In this document: one piece after another, positions 16,781 to 24,735 of the stretch
Numbering within the stretch: position 1 is the first letter of the stretch
Layout: each line of letters starts with the position of its first letter
DNA from: JACKCP01 sp034007295
Lineage (GTDB): Bacteria; Desulfobacterota; Desulfobacteria; Desulfobacterales; JACKCP01
Direction of reading: 5' to 3'
NCBI GenBank assembly: GCA_034007295.1
Contig: JAVERC010000019.1
Location: 1 to 59,774 of the forward strand
Length of the DNA: 59,774 bases
Notes under the pieces: generated by a model
Told to the model about the DNA's origin: nothing
What the model saw: the letters and a program-made list of their open reading frames with translations, nothing else
The model's database searches: none
Program-made: the position numbers and the translations under genes

Positions 16781-18868
16781 ATGGAAAAAGAACAAAGAAA
16801 AAAAGAATTTAAAATTATAATTGCAATTGTAATTTTACTTACAGTCCTTTCTATAATCGAATTCAAATTCTTTACAAGCAGTTCAGGCTTTAAGCTCAAC
16901 AGTGCACTTGTTTTTTTTATAATGAATTTAAACCTTATCCTTCTTTTGCTCTTAATTTTTCTAATTCTTAGAAACCTTGTAAAACTATACTATGAACGAA
17001 AAACAGAAATTCCTGGTTCAAAAATAAAAACAAGGCTTTTAATGGCATTTATCCTTATTACAGTTATTCCAAATGCACTGCTGTTTATTTCTTCTGTTAA
17101 CTTTATAAATTCGAGCATAGCCTACTGGTTCAATGCACCTGTTGAACAGGCACTCAAAAATTCCATGGAAGCAGGCCATGAATATTATAAATACATTGAA
17201 AAAAACCATACATATTTTATAAATCAGAATTTAAAAATTTTTAAAAAATCAAATCCCCAGGAATTAAAAAACCTTATTAATTCATCTCCATTTGATTTTG
17301 TTGAAATATACTCAAAGGAAGGCAAAAGATTAAATCTGGTTATAAAAGATAAACTTGAAACTGAAATACCCGAATCAAGAATACAAAATATTGAAAAATT
17401 CCCCACAACAATTGCAAAAGACTCAGATACATTAAAATTAATTAAAACAATTGTTAAAAAAAATGACTCATATATTTGTGCCGGTGTTGCGGCAGACCTT
17501 GAAATACTCACAAAATTTGAAAAAATTTCAGAAGGTTACGATGAATATCAGCAGATCAAGCTTATGAAAAATTCTGTAAAGGCAACCTATATTCTAGCTC
17601 TTTTTCTTGTAAGCTTTCTTGTACTTTTTTCAGCTGTTTGGTTTGCTTTTTATTTTTCAAAAACCATAACTGATCCCATAATGGATCTTGTAAATGCAAC
17701 AAAAATAATTTCAAAAGGAAACCTTGACCTTAAGCTTAAACCCAAAACAGATGATGAAATAGGTACCCTTGTAAATGCCTTTAATGAAATGACTTTAAAG
17801 CTTAAATCAGCAAAAATAACAGTGCAGAAGCAAAATGAAGAATTTGCAAAAAGAACAAGATATATTGAAACAATCCTTAGAAATATTTCAACCGGAGTTG
17901 TAGCAATAGACTCAAATGGAATAATAACAGCTGCAAATATGGCTTTTGAAAATATTTTTAAAACAGATCATCGTTTAATAACAGGTAAATATTACAAAGA
18001 TGTACTTCCCCAAAAATATTGTGAACTTGCTCAAAGATACATAAACCAGGGAAACAAAGTAATAGAAGAAGAAATACCTGTTCAGCTTGAAATAGAAAAT
18101 GACACAAAAAATCTTTTGCTAAGATTTTCCTCTCTTCACGACGAACATGGAAAAAATATAGGTGCAGTAACTGTTTCAGAAGATGTAACAGAACTTGAAA
18201 AAGCACAGAGAATGGCAGCATGGCGTGAAGTCGCAAGGCAGATTGCACATGAAGTAAAAAATCCCCTTACTCCAATTTCCCTTGCAGCACAAAGGCTGCA
18301 AAGAAAATTTCCTCAGCTTCTTGAAGATAATATTTTTAATGAATGTACAAAAACAATAATTGAACATGTAGGTATTATGAGAAGCCTTGTTAATGAATTT
18401 GCCTCATACGCAAGATTTCCTTCTCCCCAGAGAATTTTATCTGATTTCAAGGATGTTTTAAATTCAACAATCCCCCTTTATATGGAAAAATATCCTGAAA
18501 TAGAATTTAATATAAAAACTTCAGAAAAGCTGCCAAAAATTTTCATGGACAAACGCCAGATAAGCCAGGCTATAATAAATCTTGTTGAAAATGCTGCTGC
18601 TGCAATGGATGGCAAAGGAACCCTTGAGATTGAAACAGAGCTTAAAAAAAATAAAAAACTTGTAAGCATAAAATTTTCTGATTCAGGTCCAGGTGTAACA
18701 AAGGACAAAAGAACAAGACTTTTTGAACCCTATTTTTCCACAAAAAAATCCGGTACAGGTCTTGGACTTACAATTGTAAATTCAATAATAACAGCACACG
18801 GCGGAACAATAACACTTGATGAAAGCCAAACAGGCGGTGCCTGTTTTATTGTAGAACTTCCAGTTTGA
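16781..18868 (+). CDS. ntrY: NtrY-like membrane sensor histidine kinase
   Basis: This 695-residue kinase has three to four membrane helices: residues 10-30, 44-64 and about 84-106, then one near 270-290. A periplasmic loop follows the third. A HAMP domain (TDPIMDLVNATKIISKGNLD), a PAS domain (IETILRNISTGVVAIDSNGI) and a HisKA domain with RQIAHEVKNPLTPISLAAQR (phospho-His) come next. The HATPase has NLVENAAAA (N box), FSDSGPGV (G1), YFSTKKSGTGLGLTIV (F/G2). The order TM-HAMP-PAS-HisKA-HATPase is that of NtrY. It is followed 18 bp later by its NtrX-like response regulator and preceded by DUF4390. NtrYX systems handle nitrogen, redox or envelope signals depending on the lineage. Confidence 0.88.
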   Translation: MEKEQRKKEFKIIIAIVILLTVLSIIEFKFFTSSSGFKLNSALVFFIMNLNLILLLLLIFLILRNLVKLYYERKTEIPGSKIKTRLLMAFILITVIPNALLFISSVNFINSSIAYWFNAPVEQALKNSMEAGHEYYKYIEKNHTYFINQNLKIFKKSNPQELKNLINSSPFDFVEIYSKEGKRLNLVIKDKLETEIPESRIQNIEKFPTTIAKDSDTLKLIKTIVKKNDSYICAGVAADLEILTKFEKISEGYDEYQQIKLMKNSVKATYILALFLVSFLVLFSAVWFAFYFSKTITDPIMDLVNATKIISKGNLDLKLKPKTDDEIGTLVNAFNEMTLKLKSAKITVQKQNEEFAKRTRYIETILRNISTGVVAIDSNGIITAANMAFENIFKTDHRLITGKYYKDVLPQKYCELAQRYINQGNKVIEEEIPVQLEIENDTKNLLLRFSSLHDEHGKNIGAVTVSEDVTELEKAQRMAAWREVARQIAHEVKNPLTPISLAAQRLQRKFPQLLEDNIFNECTKTIIEHVGIMRSLVNEFASYARFPSPQRILSDFKDVLNSTIPLYMEKYPEIEFNIKTSEKLPKIFMDKRQISQAIINLVENAAAAMDGKGTLEIETELKKNKKLVSIKFSDSGPGVTKDKRTRLFEPYFSTKKSGTGLGLTIVNSIITAHGGTITLDESQTGGACFIVELPV

Positions 18869-18886
18869 ATAAATTAAGGATTTATT

Positions 18887-20233
18887 ATGACACCACATAT
18901 TCTTGTAGTTGATGATGAAAAAGCAATTTTAAACCTTTTGTCAGAAATGTTAAAAGACGAAGGATTTATTGTTTCATCTGCACAAAACGGTTTTGAAGCA
19001 TTGAAACAAATAGAAAAAGAAGAACCTGATCTTGTACTTCTTGATATTTTTCTTCCAGGAATTAATGGTATAGAAACATTGCAGGAAATAAAAAAAATAA
19101 ACAAATCAATCCCTGTAATTATAATTTCAAGCTATGGAAATATTGACAATGCTGTATATGCAACAAAACTTGGTGCCTATGATTTTATTGAAAAGCCGCT
19201 GTCCATAGACAAAACCCTTGTAGCAATTCAAAATGCACTTGAATATCAAAGGCTTGAAGAAGAAAACAGGTATCTTAAAAAAAAGAACCTTGATAAAAAT
19301 TCTTTTACAGGAAACTCTGAAAAAATAAATGAGCTTAAAGGAAAGCTTTTCCAGGCTGCCATGTCAGATGAAAATATTTTGCTCTATGGTGAAAATGGGA
19401 CAGGTAAAAAACTTGCCGCCAGAAATATCCATTTTCTAAGCAGGCGTTCTGAATTTGAAATGGTTACAATAAATTGTGCATGCCTTCCTGCTGAATCTTC
19501 TGAAAAAACACTTTTTGGATGTGCAAAAGGTTTTCTAGACCAAAATTCTCCAAAAATAAAAGGCAAACTTGAACTTGCAGATTCAAGCACTCTTTACCTT
19601 GATGAAATCAATGCACTTGATCTTAAAATCCAGGAAAAACTTCTTGAATTTATAGAAACCAAAACAATTACAAGACTTGGAGAATCAAGGGAAATAAAAA
19701 TAAATACAAGAATAATTGCAAGTACAAGCAAGCATCTTGAAAAAGAAAATTTCAGAAAAGACCTTTTTTACCGCCTTAATGTAGTAAATATAAATTTACC
19801 TCCATTAAGAGATAGAAAAGAAGACATAAAAATTCTTGCAGAACACTTTCTAGAAGAGGCATCATCTGCTTATAATTCAGAAAAAAAAGAGCTGACCCAA
19901 AAAACCTATGAAATTCTAAAAAAACATGACTGGCCTGGAAATGTAAGGGAACTCAAAAATTTCATCAACAGCATAACCCTTATGCTGGATAAGGAAATAA
20001 TAGACCCTGAAGATCTTCCAATGGAATTTTCATACCTTAAAAATCCAGAAACTGAAAATGAATCGCCAGAGAAAATAATCAAGATCAATGATTACAGTCT
20101 GGCAATGAAAGAATTTGAAAAAATATTTATAAGGCAAAAACTTGCAGAATTTAATAATGATATTGAAAAAACAGCATTAGAAACAGGATTGAATAAAGAA
20201 ACAATCAAAAAAATACTGGAAGATTTAACTTGA
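18887..20233 (+). CDS. ntrX: NtrX-like response regulator with altered sigma-54 contact loop
   Basis: This 448-residue regulator has an intact receiver: Asp9-Asp10, phosphoacceptor Asp53, Lys103. The AAA+ domain keeps Walker A (GENGTGKKL, 168-176), Walker B (STLYLDEINAL) and the arginine-finger segment FRKDLFYRLNV. The GAFTGA loop that contacts sigma-54 is replaced by GFLDQN at 215-220, in the context LFGCAKGFLDQN. The C-terminal helix-turn-helix is short (EKTALETGLNKETIKKIL). It probably binds DNA and responds to NtrY but cannot remodel sigma-54 holoenzyme in the usual way. Similar loss is known for some NtrC/NtrX proteins that work with sigma-70. The gene overlaps rsmD by 4 bp. Confidence 0.82.
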   Translation: MTPHILVVDDEKAILNLLSEMLKDEGFIVSSAQNGFEALKQIEKEEPDLVLLDIFLPGINGIETLQEIKKINKSIPVIIISSYGNIDNAVYATKLGAYDFIEKPLSIDKTLVAIQNALEYQRLEEENRYLKKKNLDKNSFTGNSEKINELKGKLFQAAMSDENILLYGENGTGKKLAARNIHFLSRRSEFEMVTINCACLPAESSEKTLFGCAKGFLDQNSPKIKGKLELADSSTLYLDEINALDLKIQEKLLEFIETKTITRLGESREIKINTRIIASTSKHLEKENFRKDLFYRLNVVNINLPPLRDRKEDIKILAEHFLEEASSAYNSEKKELTQKTYEILKKHDWPGNVRELKNFINSITLMLDKEIIDPEDLPMEFSYLKNPETENESPEKIIKINDYSLAMKEFEKIFIRQKLAEFNNDIEKTALETGLNKETIKKILEDLT

Positions 20234-20775
20234 AAATCATTGGCGGAAACCTTAAAGGCAGACAGATTAAAACCCCAAAAGGCATGGATACAAGGCCGAC
20301 ATCAGGAGTAACCAGGGAAAGCATTTTTAATATTATCCAAGACAAGATAAAAAATGCAGATATACTTGACCTTTATTCAGGAAGCGGATCATTTGGAATA
20401 GAAGCATTAAGCAGAGGTGCAAAATTTTGTATTTTTACTGAAAACAGTAAAATTCCAATAGAATGCCTCAAGTCAAACATAAAAGCACTTGGACTTGAAA
20501 AAAGTACTAAAATTTTAAAAAAAAATCTGCCAGGTGATATTAAATCAATATTTTCAGACAAAAAATTTGATATTGTTTTCTTAGATCCCCCATATTCCAA
20601 AAATTATTTAAACAAAACACTTGAAGAGTTAAAAAAATCTTCATTTATAGATGAAAAAACCCTTATTATTGCAGAACACTCAAAGGAAGAACTCCCTGAT
20701 CCTTCTTTATTTCAAATAAATGACACCAGAAAATACGGCAAAAGTCTTGTAAGTTTTCTAAACTGTATGCTATGA
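20230..20775 (+). CDS. rsmD: 16S rRNA (guanine-966-N2)-methyltransferase
   Basis: This 181-residue enzyme starts at a TTG that overlaps the ntrX stop codon; the resulting N-terminus MKIIGGNLKGRQIKTPKG is the standard RsmD start. Other signatures are RPTSGVTRESIFNII, the SAM-binding ILDLYSGSGSFGIEALSRGA, and the catalytic FLDPPYSKNYL (DPPY). It methylates G966 of 16S rRNA in the 30S subunit. It is followed 63 bp later by coaD, a pairing common across bacteria. Confidence 0.93.
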   Translation: MKIIGGNLKGRQIKTPKGMDTRPTSGVTRESIFNIIQDKIKNADILDLYSGSGSFGIEALSRGAKFCIFTENSKIPIECLKSNIKALGLEKSTKILKKNLPGDIKSIFSDKKFDIVFLDPPYSKNYLNKTLEELKKSSFIDEKTLIIAEHSKEELPDPSLFQINDTRKYGKSLVSFLNCML

Positions 20776-20838
20776 AGCAAAGGTATTTATTTTTCAAATA
20801 ACAAATATTTACAAACACCAAAAGGGATATTTTTCAAA

Positions 20839-21330
20839 ATGGCACACACAGCTATTTATCCGGGTTCCTTTGACCCCATCACAAACGGACACATTGATAT
20901 AATTGAAAGATCAATCAAAATATTTGACAAGGTTATTGTTACAATAATGTATAACCCTGCAAAAAAATCCCTTTTTACTGTAGAGGAAAGAATTGACCTT
21001 ATAAAAGAATCTTTAAAGGATTTTGAAAGGGTTGAAGTTGCATGCCATGACGGCCTTTTGGTGGATTATGCAAAAAAAAGAAATGTAAATGCTGTGATAC
21101 GAGGCATGCGTGCCATATCTGACTTTGAAAATGAATTCCAGATGGCAATGATGAACAGAAGGCTTGACAGAAATATTGAAACAATTTTTCTTATGACCGG
21201 CCTCAGGTGGATATTTACAAGCTCATCAGTAATAAAAGAAGCTGCTGCTTTTGGTGCTGATATTTCAGGAATGGTTCCCCCCCTTGTTCATAAAAAAATA
21301 ATAGAAAAATTCAACACAAAACAGGACTAA
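20839..21330 (+). CDS. coaD: Phosphopantetheine adenylyltransferase
   Basis: This 163-residue enzyme converts 4'-phosphopantetheine and ATP to dephospho-CoA. It has IYPGSFDPITNGHIDIIERS (TNGH form of the HxGH motif), VIRGMRAISDFENEFQMAMM and the C-terminal TSSSVIKEAAAFGADIS motif. Length and start are standard. It follows rsmD and precedes a LysR gene by 3 bp in what looks like one operon. It acts in the same pathway as panC at 13006. Confidence 0.96.
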   Translation: MAHTAIYPGSFDPITNGHIDIIERSIKIFDKVIVTIMYNPAKKSLFTVEERIDLIKESLKDFERVEVACHDGLLVDYAKKRNVNAVIRGMRAISDFENEFQMAMMNRRLDRNIETIFLMTGLRWIFTSSSVIKEAAAFGADISGMVPPLVHKKIIEKFNTKQD

Positions 21331-21333
21331 TAT

Positions 21334-22230
21334 ATGGATCTCTGGCAGCTCAAAATTTTTTGTAAAGTTATAGAATTAAAAAGTTTTTCCAAGGCTGGAA
21401 AATCAATTCATCTTTCCCAGCCGACAATAAGCAGTCATATAAAAGACCTTGAATCCTATTTTAACTGCCGCCTTATAGACAGACTTGGAAAAGAAGCAGT
21501 TCCAACAAGTGCTGGAAGCCTTCTTTACTCAAAGGCAAAGGAAATTTTAGCTTTAAAGGAATCTGCAGAAGCAAGTATGGCAGAATTTCAGGGTTCAATA
21601 AAAGGACGGCTTAAAATTGGAGGAAGTACAATTCCAGGGGGATACATTCTTCCAAAATTTGTTGGAAAATTTCTTTCACAAAACAAGGATGTAAAAATTA
21701 CCCTGATAATAAACGATACTTCCCAAATAATTGAACAAATTATAGACGGAGAGCTTGAACTTGCAATTGTAGGTGCAAAATCATCAGACAAAAGGATTGA
21801 ACAGCTGCCTCTTATCAAAGATAATATGTGCGTAATAGTTCCAAAAGACCATAAATGGTTTTTAAAAAATGAAATAGAATTAAAGGAACTTAAAAAAGAA
21901 CCATTTATAATAAGGGAAGATGGTTCAGGAACAAAAAAATCTTTTATAAACAGGCTTAAGGAACAAAATATTTTAATTGAGGATTTTAATATAATAGCAG
22001 AACTTGGGAGTACTTCCGCAATAATTCAGGGAATAAAAAACAAAATCGGAGTTTCAATTTTATCTCCAATTGCTGTTTATGAAGAGCTCAGCCAAAACCA
22101 GCTCAAGGCTCTTCCTGTGAAAGGGATTGATCTTTCAAGAAATTTTTATATTACCACAAGCAAGGACAGAACACCCTCACCTCTAATGACTGCATTTAAA
22201 AATTTTTTGACAACTACCAATGACTTTTAA
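21334..22230 (+). CDS. LysR-family transcriptional regulator (selenium-metabolism-associated type)
   Basis: This 298-residue regulator has an N-terminal winged helix (MDLWQLKIFCKVIELKSFSK, then IHLSQPTISSHIKDLE) and a substrate-binding-like effector domain from about residue 90 (IKGRLKIGGSTIPGGYILP, FIIREDGSGTKKSF). The wording of the N-terminus and of the GGSTIPGGYILP segment resembles the LysR subgroup that NCBI labels selenium metabolism-associated, found widely in deltaproteobacteria and clostridia. No selenium gene is in this window, so that label is a family resemblance only. It is the last gene of the rsmD-coaD run. Confidence 0.82.
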   Translation: MDLWQLKIFCKVIELKSFSKAGKSIHLSQPTISSHIKDLESYFNCRLIDRLGKEAVPTSAGSLLYSKAKEILALKESAEASMAEFQGSIKGRLKIGGSTIPGGYILPKFVGKFLSQNKDVKITLIINDTSQIIEQIIDGELELAIVGAKSSDKRIEQLPLIKDNMCVIVPKDHKWFLKNEIELKELKKEPFIIREDGSGTKKSFINRLKEQNILIEDFNIIAELGSTSAIIQGIKNKIGVSILSPIAVYEELSQNQLKALPVKGIDLSRNFYITTSKDRTPSPLMTAFKNFLTTTNDF

Positions 22231-22264
22231 ACCAGATTAAAATTCAAATCATATTAAGCAATGG

Positions 22265-22287
22265 CTTAAACAATAATTTTGTTTAAG
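22265..22287 (+). terminator. Possible hairpin after the LysR gene
   Basis: CTTAAACAA (22265-22273) and TTGTTTAAG (22279-22287) form a 9-bp stem with a 5-nt loop, 35 bp after the lysR stop. The following bases (TTCAAAAAAAG) give no real U-tract, so termination would be weak. The right arm also recurs in the family B copy at 15330, so this may be repeat sequence instead. Confidence 0.3.
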
Positions 22288-22311
22288 TTCAAAAAAAGAA
22301 GAAAAATTTAA

Positions 22312-22509
22312 CCATAAGTTGAGCGATTTTCAAGTTTGCTGCATATACAAGGCAAATTGTATCAGGCTATACTTTTGCTATGCATGATGCAATTTAACAC
22401 AGTAGATGCAGCAAAATTGGAAAGCCCGCAGGGTTTCATATTTTTAAAAATAATAATCTTTATTTGTTCAGAATTTGTTAATTTAAAAATATGAAACGCT
22501 CAATTTAGG
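22312..22509 (+). mobile_element. Family A MITE-like element, copy 1
   Basis: The element is about 198 bp with inverted ends CC(A)TAAGTTGAGCG and CGCTCAATTTAGG, flanked by TTAA on both sides (22308-22311 and 22510-22513). Inside are nested inverted repeats: TTTGCTGCAT (22335-22344) pairs perfectly with ATGCAGCAAA (22406-22415), AAATTGTATCA pairs with TGATGCAATTT, and GTTTCATATTTTTAAA pairs with TTTAAAAATATGAAAC. No reading frame is present. Family B sequence lies on both sides (GAAAAATTT before, CTTAAAATACATTTAG after), as if the element inserted into a family B copy. Confidence 0.7.
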
Positions 22510-22512
22510 TTA

Positions 22513-22585
22513 ACCTTAAAATACATTTAGTATTTTGAGGATTAAATTTTTCATATGGCTTTAGAGATTGAACAAAAAAATATAA
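22513..22585 (-). repeat. Family B repeat, partial copy next to family A copy 1
   Basis: The minus strand carries the family B core, seen on + as TTTAGTATTTTGAGGATTAAATTTTTC followed after a diverged stretch by GATTGAACAAAAAAA. The other side of the disrupted copy is probably GTTTAAGTTCAAAAAAAG at 22281. It runs up to the 3' end of the DedA-like gene. Confidence 0.5.
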
Positions 22586-22591
22586 CAAAGG

Positions 22592-23170
22592 TTAAAATAA
22601 ATATTTTATAAGAACAAATCCTCCGACAAGAAGGACAGTAAAAATTACAGCCAGAATATTAAAATATCTATCTACAAATAATTTGATTTTCTCTCCATAA
22701 AAATAAATCAAGGTTCCCTGGATAAAAAATCTAAGGGATCTTGAAAAAAAAGAAGCTGCTATAAAAATTGGAAGGCTTATTTCAAAAATCCCTGCTGCAA
22801 TTGTAAAAACTTTGTAGGGAATTGGTGAAAAACCTGCAATTGCAACGGCCCATGCATCATAATTTTTGTATAAACTTCCTATTTGATCCATTTTTTCATG
22901 AAAACCATACATTTCAACTATTTTTAAGCCAACAAAATCCATAAATCTCAAGCCTATAAAATAGCCAAAAATTCCTCCAAGAACAGAACCAATAGAACAT
23001 ATAAAAGAATAAAAAAAAGATTTTAAAGGCCTTCCTGCACAAAGAGCTAAAAGAAGCACATCCGGTGGAATGGGAAAAAAAGAAGACTCGGCAAATGAAA
23101 GCATAAAAAGAGCATATGTACCCCATTTTGAGTCCGACCAGCCAAGAACCCAGTTATATAATTTTTTCAA
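22592..23170 (-). CDS. DedA/YqaA-family (VTT domain) membrane protein
   Basis: This inner-membrane protein of 192 residues has the VTT/SNARE-associated pattern: ALFMLSFAESSFFPIPPDVLLL at the N-terminus, a Gly-rich FICSIGSVLGGIFGYFIGLRF segment, and AIAGFSPIPYKVFTIAAG, the family's conserved re-entrant motif. About five hydrophobic segments are visible. A TTG at 23200 would overlap pcm by 26 bp, but GGGGAGG at about 23178-23184 lies at ideal distance from a TTG at 23170, which I prefer. Family members are linked to lipid flipping (undecaprenyl phosphate, phosphatidylethanolamine) and membrane homeostasis. It is co-transcribed with pcm. Confidence 0.8.
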   Translation of the reverse strand: MKKLYNWVLGWSDSKWGTYALFMLSFAESSFFPIPPDVLLLALCAGRPLKSFFYSFICSIGSVLGGIFGYFIGLRFMDFVGLKIVEMYGFHEKMDQIGSLYKNYDAWAVAIAGFSPIPYKVFTIAAGIFEISLPIFIAASFFSRSLRFFIQGTLIYFYGEKIKLFVDRYFNILAVIFTVLLVGGFVLIKYLF

Positions 23171-23174
23171 GAAA

Positions 23175-23822
23175 TCAGCCTCCCCACCCGTGCCTTCCAA
23201 TGAGTTTTACAAACCTGCATGCACCAAGATTTTCTTCTTCAATTCCATTTTCGGTTTTTTTATACCTCATAAGTTCCTGAGAGCTTTCATTTCCAACAGG
23301 CACAACCATTATGCCTCCCTGTGCAAGCTGATCAAATAATTTTAAAGGCACAGAAGGCGAACCTGCTGTAACAATAATTTTATCAAAAGGAGCTTCATCT
23401 TTCCATCCAAGGGTTCCATCTGTATATTTTGATGCAATATTAAAATATCTTAATTCATCAAAAAGCTGCTGGGATTGCCTGTAAAGCCGATAAATTCTTT
23501 CAACTGTATAAACCTTGAATACAAGCCTTGATAAAACTGCGGCCTGATAGCCTGAACCCGTGCCTATTTCAAGAACTCTGTCTTCAACATCAGGTTCAAG
23601 AGCCTGGGTCATTTGAGCTACCATAAAAGGCTGGGAAATGGTCTGCTGATCTCCTATGGGAAGCGGGTGGTCAGAATAGGCCTGATCCTTAAATGCATCG
23701 CTTACAAAAAGGTGTCTTGGAACCTCACGCATCGCACTTAAAACACTGTCATTTGTAATTCCTCTGGGAATCAACTGATTATCCACCATCAGATCACGCC
23801 ACCGCTTATACTTCAGAGACAT
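23175..23822 (-). CDS. pcm: Protein-L-isoaspartate O-methyltransferase
   Basis: This 215-residue enzyme repairs isoaspartyl residues in aged proteins using S-adenosylmethionine. It has MREVPRHLFVSDAFKDQAYSD, PLPIGDQQTISQPFMVAQMT (the QTISQP motif), the SAM-binding VLEIGTGSGYQAAVLS, VYTVERI, and GGIMVVPVGNE. Length is standard. The SAM supplier metK is in the same window but not linked. The stop codon lies 5 bp upstream of the preferred start of the DedA-like gene. Confidence 0.93.
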   Translation of the reverse strand: MSLKYKRWRDLMVDNQLIPRGITNDSVLSAMREVPRHLFVSDAFKDQAYSDHPLPIGDQQTISQPFMVAQMTQALEPDVEDRVLEIGTGSGYQAAVLSRLVFKVYTVERIYRLYRQSQQLFDELRYFNIASKYTDGTLGWKDEAPFDKIIVTAGSPSVPLKLFDQLAQGGIMVVPVGNESSQELMRYKKTENGIEEENLGACRFVKLIGRHGWGG

Positions 23823-23960
23823 TAACCACTCCTGTTGTGTAATGAACTTTTAATAAAAATAGTTTGTTATAACATTCAGGTTTCACAGTTTAATTTGTTT
23901 TGTCATTTTTTCAACCAAAATTTTTCCATTGCAGAAATGCATTTGTAATAAATCTTCAAT

Positions 23961-23996
23961 AAAAAAAGGATTCATAACTTATACAGATATGAATCC
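23961..23996 (-). terminator. Rho-independent terminator of the 5-FCL gene
   Basis: On the minus strand GGATTCATA and TATGAATCC form a 9-bp stem (23988-23996 with 23968-23976), followed by seven T residues at 23967-23961. It lies 28 bp beyond the stop codon of the cyclo-ligase gene at 24024. Confidence 0.8.
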
Positions 23997-24023
23997 CCTA
24001 TGAAAATAAAAATTTCTTTAAGG

Positions 24024-24620
24024 TTAAATTTTATAAATAACCCTTTCATCAGTAATAATCATATCTACATATTTTTTTCTGGATTCCATGGGAATCTGGG
24101 AAACCATCTGCTCCTCAAAACCAAGGGAAATTTTTCTTGTTGTAATTGGAAGCATTGAAATAAGCCTGTCATATTCTCCATTGTCAGAGGCTATTCTTCC
24201 TCCTTTTTCATCAAATGCAAGACCTGGAATAACTGCAATATCAATATATTCATCAGGTATTTCCCTGCATTTTTTTATGTCTGGAACCATAAAGCCGTTT
24301 TCATCTTTAACAAGCTGCTGTTTAAGATTATCAACTTTAAAAAATTTTATATTATCCTTTTTATCCTTAAAAAATGGAAAAGTAATAACCTTGCCTTTTT
24401 TTACAGATTCTTTAAAAACCTGGTCTATATTAAATTCAAGCTCATCCATTGGATAATAAAGCATGGCAATTTTTGATTCCATATAATTGGCAAAGTCAAA
24501 AAGTCTTTTTACTACCCCCTGTTTTTTTTTCTCAAGCTCTTCATCAGACAAAGAAAAAACAGCGTTCCTAACCTCTTCAACCATACGGCGTCTTTTCTCT
24601 TTGTTGTCTTCAGCAGGCAT
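24024..24620 (-). CDS. 5-formyltetrahydrofolate cyclo-ligase
   Basis: This 198-residue enzyme uses ATP to convert 5-formyl-THF to 5,10-methenyl-THF, returning folate to the one-carbon pool. Family features: a basic N-terminal helix (KRRRMVEEVRNAVFSL), IAMLYYPMDELEFNI, the phosphate-binding VIPGLAFDEKGGRI with DNGEYDRLI, and a C-terminal GFEEQMVSQIP. A strong GGAGGG ribosome binding site precedes the ATG. It is monocistronic, with a clear terminator. In many proteobacteria the 6S RNA gene sits beside it; here the 115-bp upstream gap is too short for one. Confidence 0.9.
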   Translation of the reverse strand: MPAEDNKEKRRRMVEEVRNAVFSLSDEELEKKKQGVVKRLFDFANYMESKIAMLYYPMDELEFNIDQVFKESVKKGKVITFPFFKDKKDNIKFFKVDNLKQQLVKDENGFMVPDIKKCREIPDEYIDIAVIPGLAFDEKGGRIASDNGEYDRLISMLPITTRKISLGFEEQMVSQIPMESRKKYVDMIITDERVIYKI

Positions 24621-24735
24621 AATCCCTCCATAATGTTGTGTTTTCCTCTGTGAATAAGGATTGACGCATCTTTCAGCTCATGATAGCTAATAGACTGTTA
24701 ATTTATTTACTAAAAATACTAATATAGGTACACCA

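Noticed and set aside
22241..22590. A possible short gene or ncRNA in the spacer after lysR
   Set aside because: All of the sequence is accounted for by family A and family B repeat material, present at two other places in similar order.
24621..24735. 6S RNA next to the 5-formyl-THF cyclo-ligase gene
   Set aside because: The gap is 115 bp and lacks the long closing stem and internal bubble; 6S RNA is about 180 nt.
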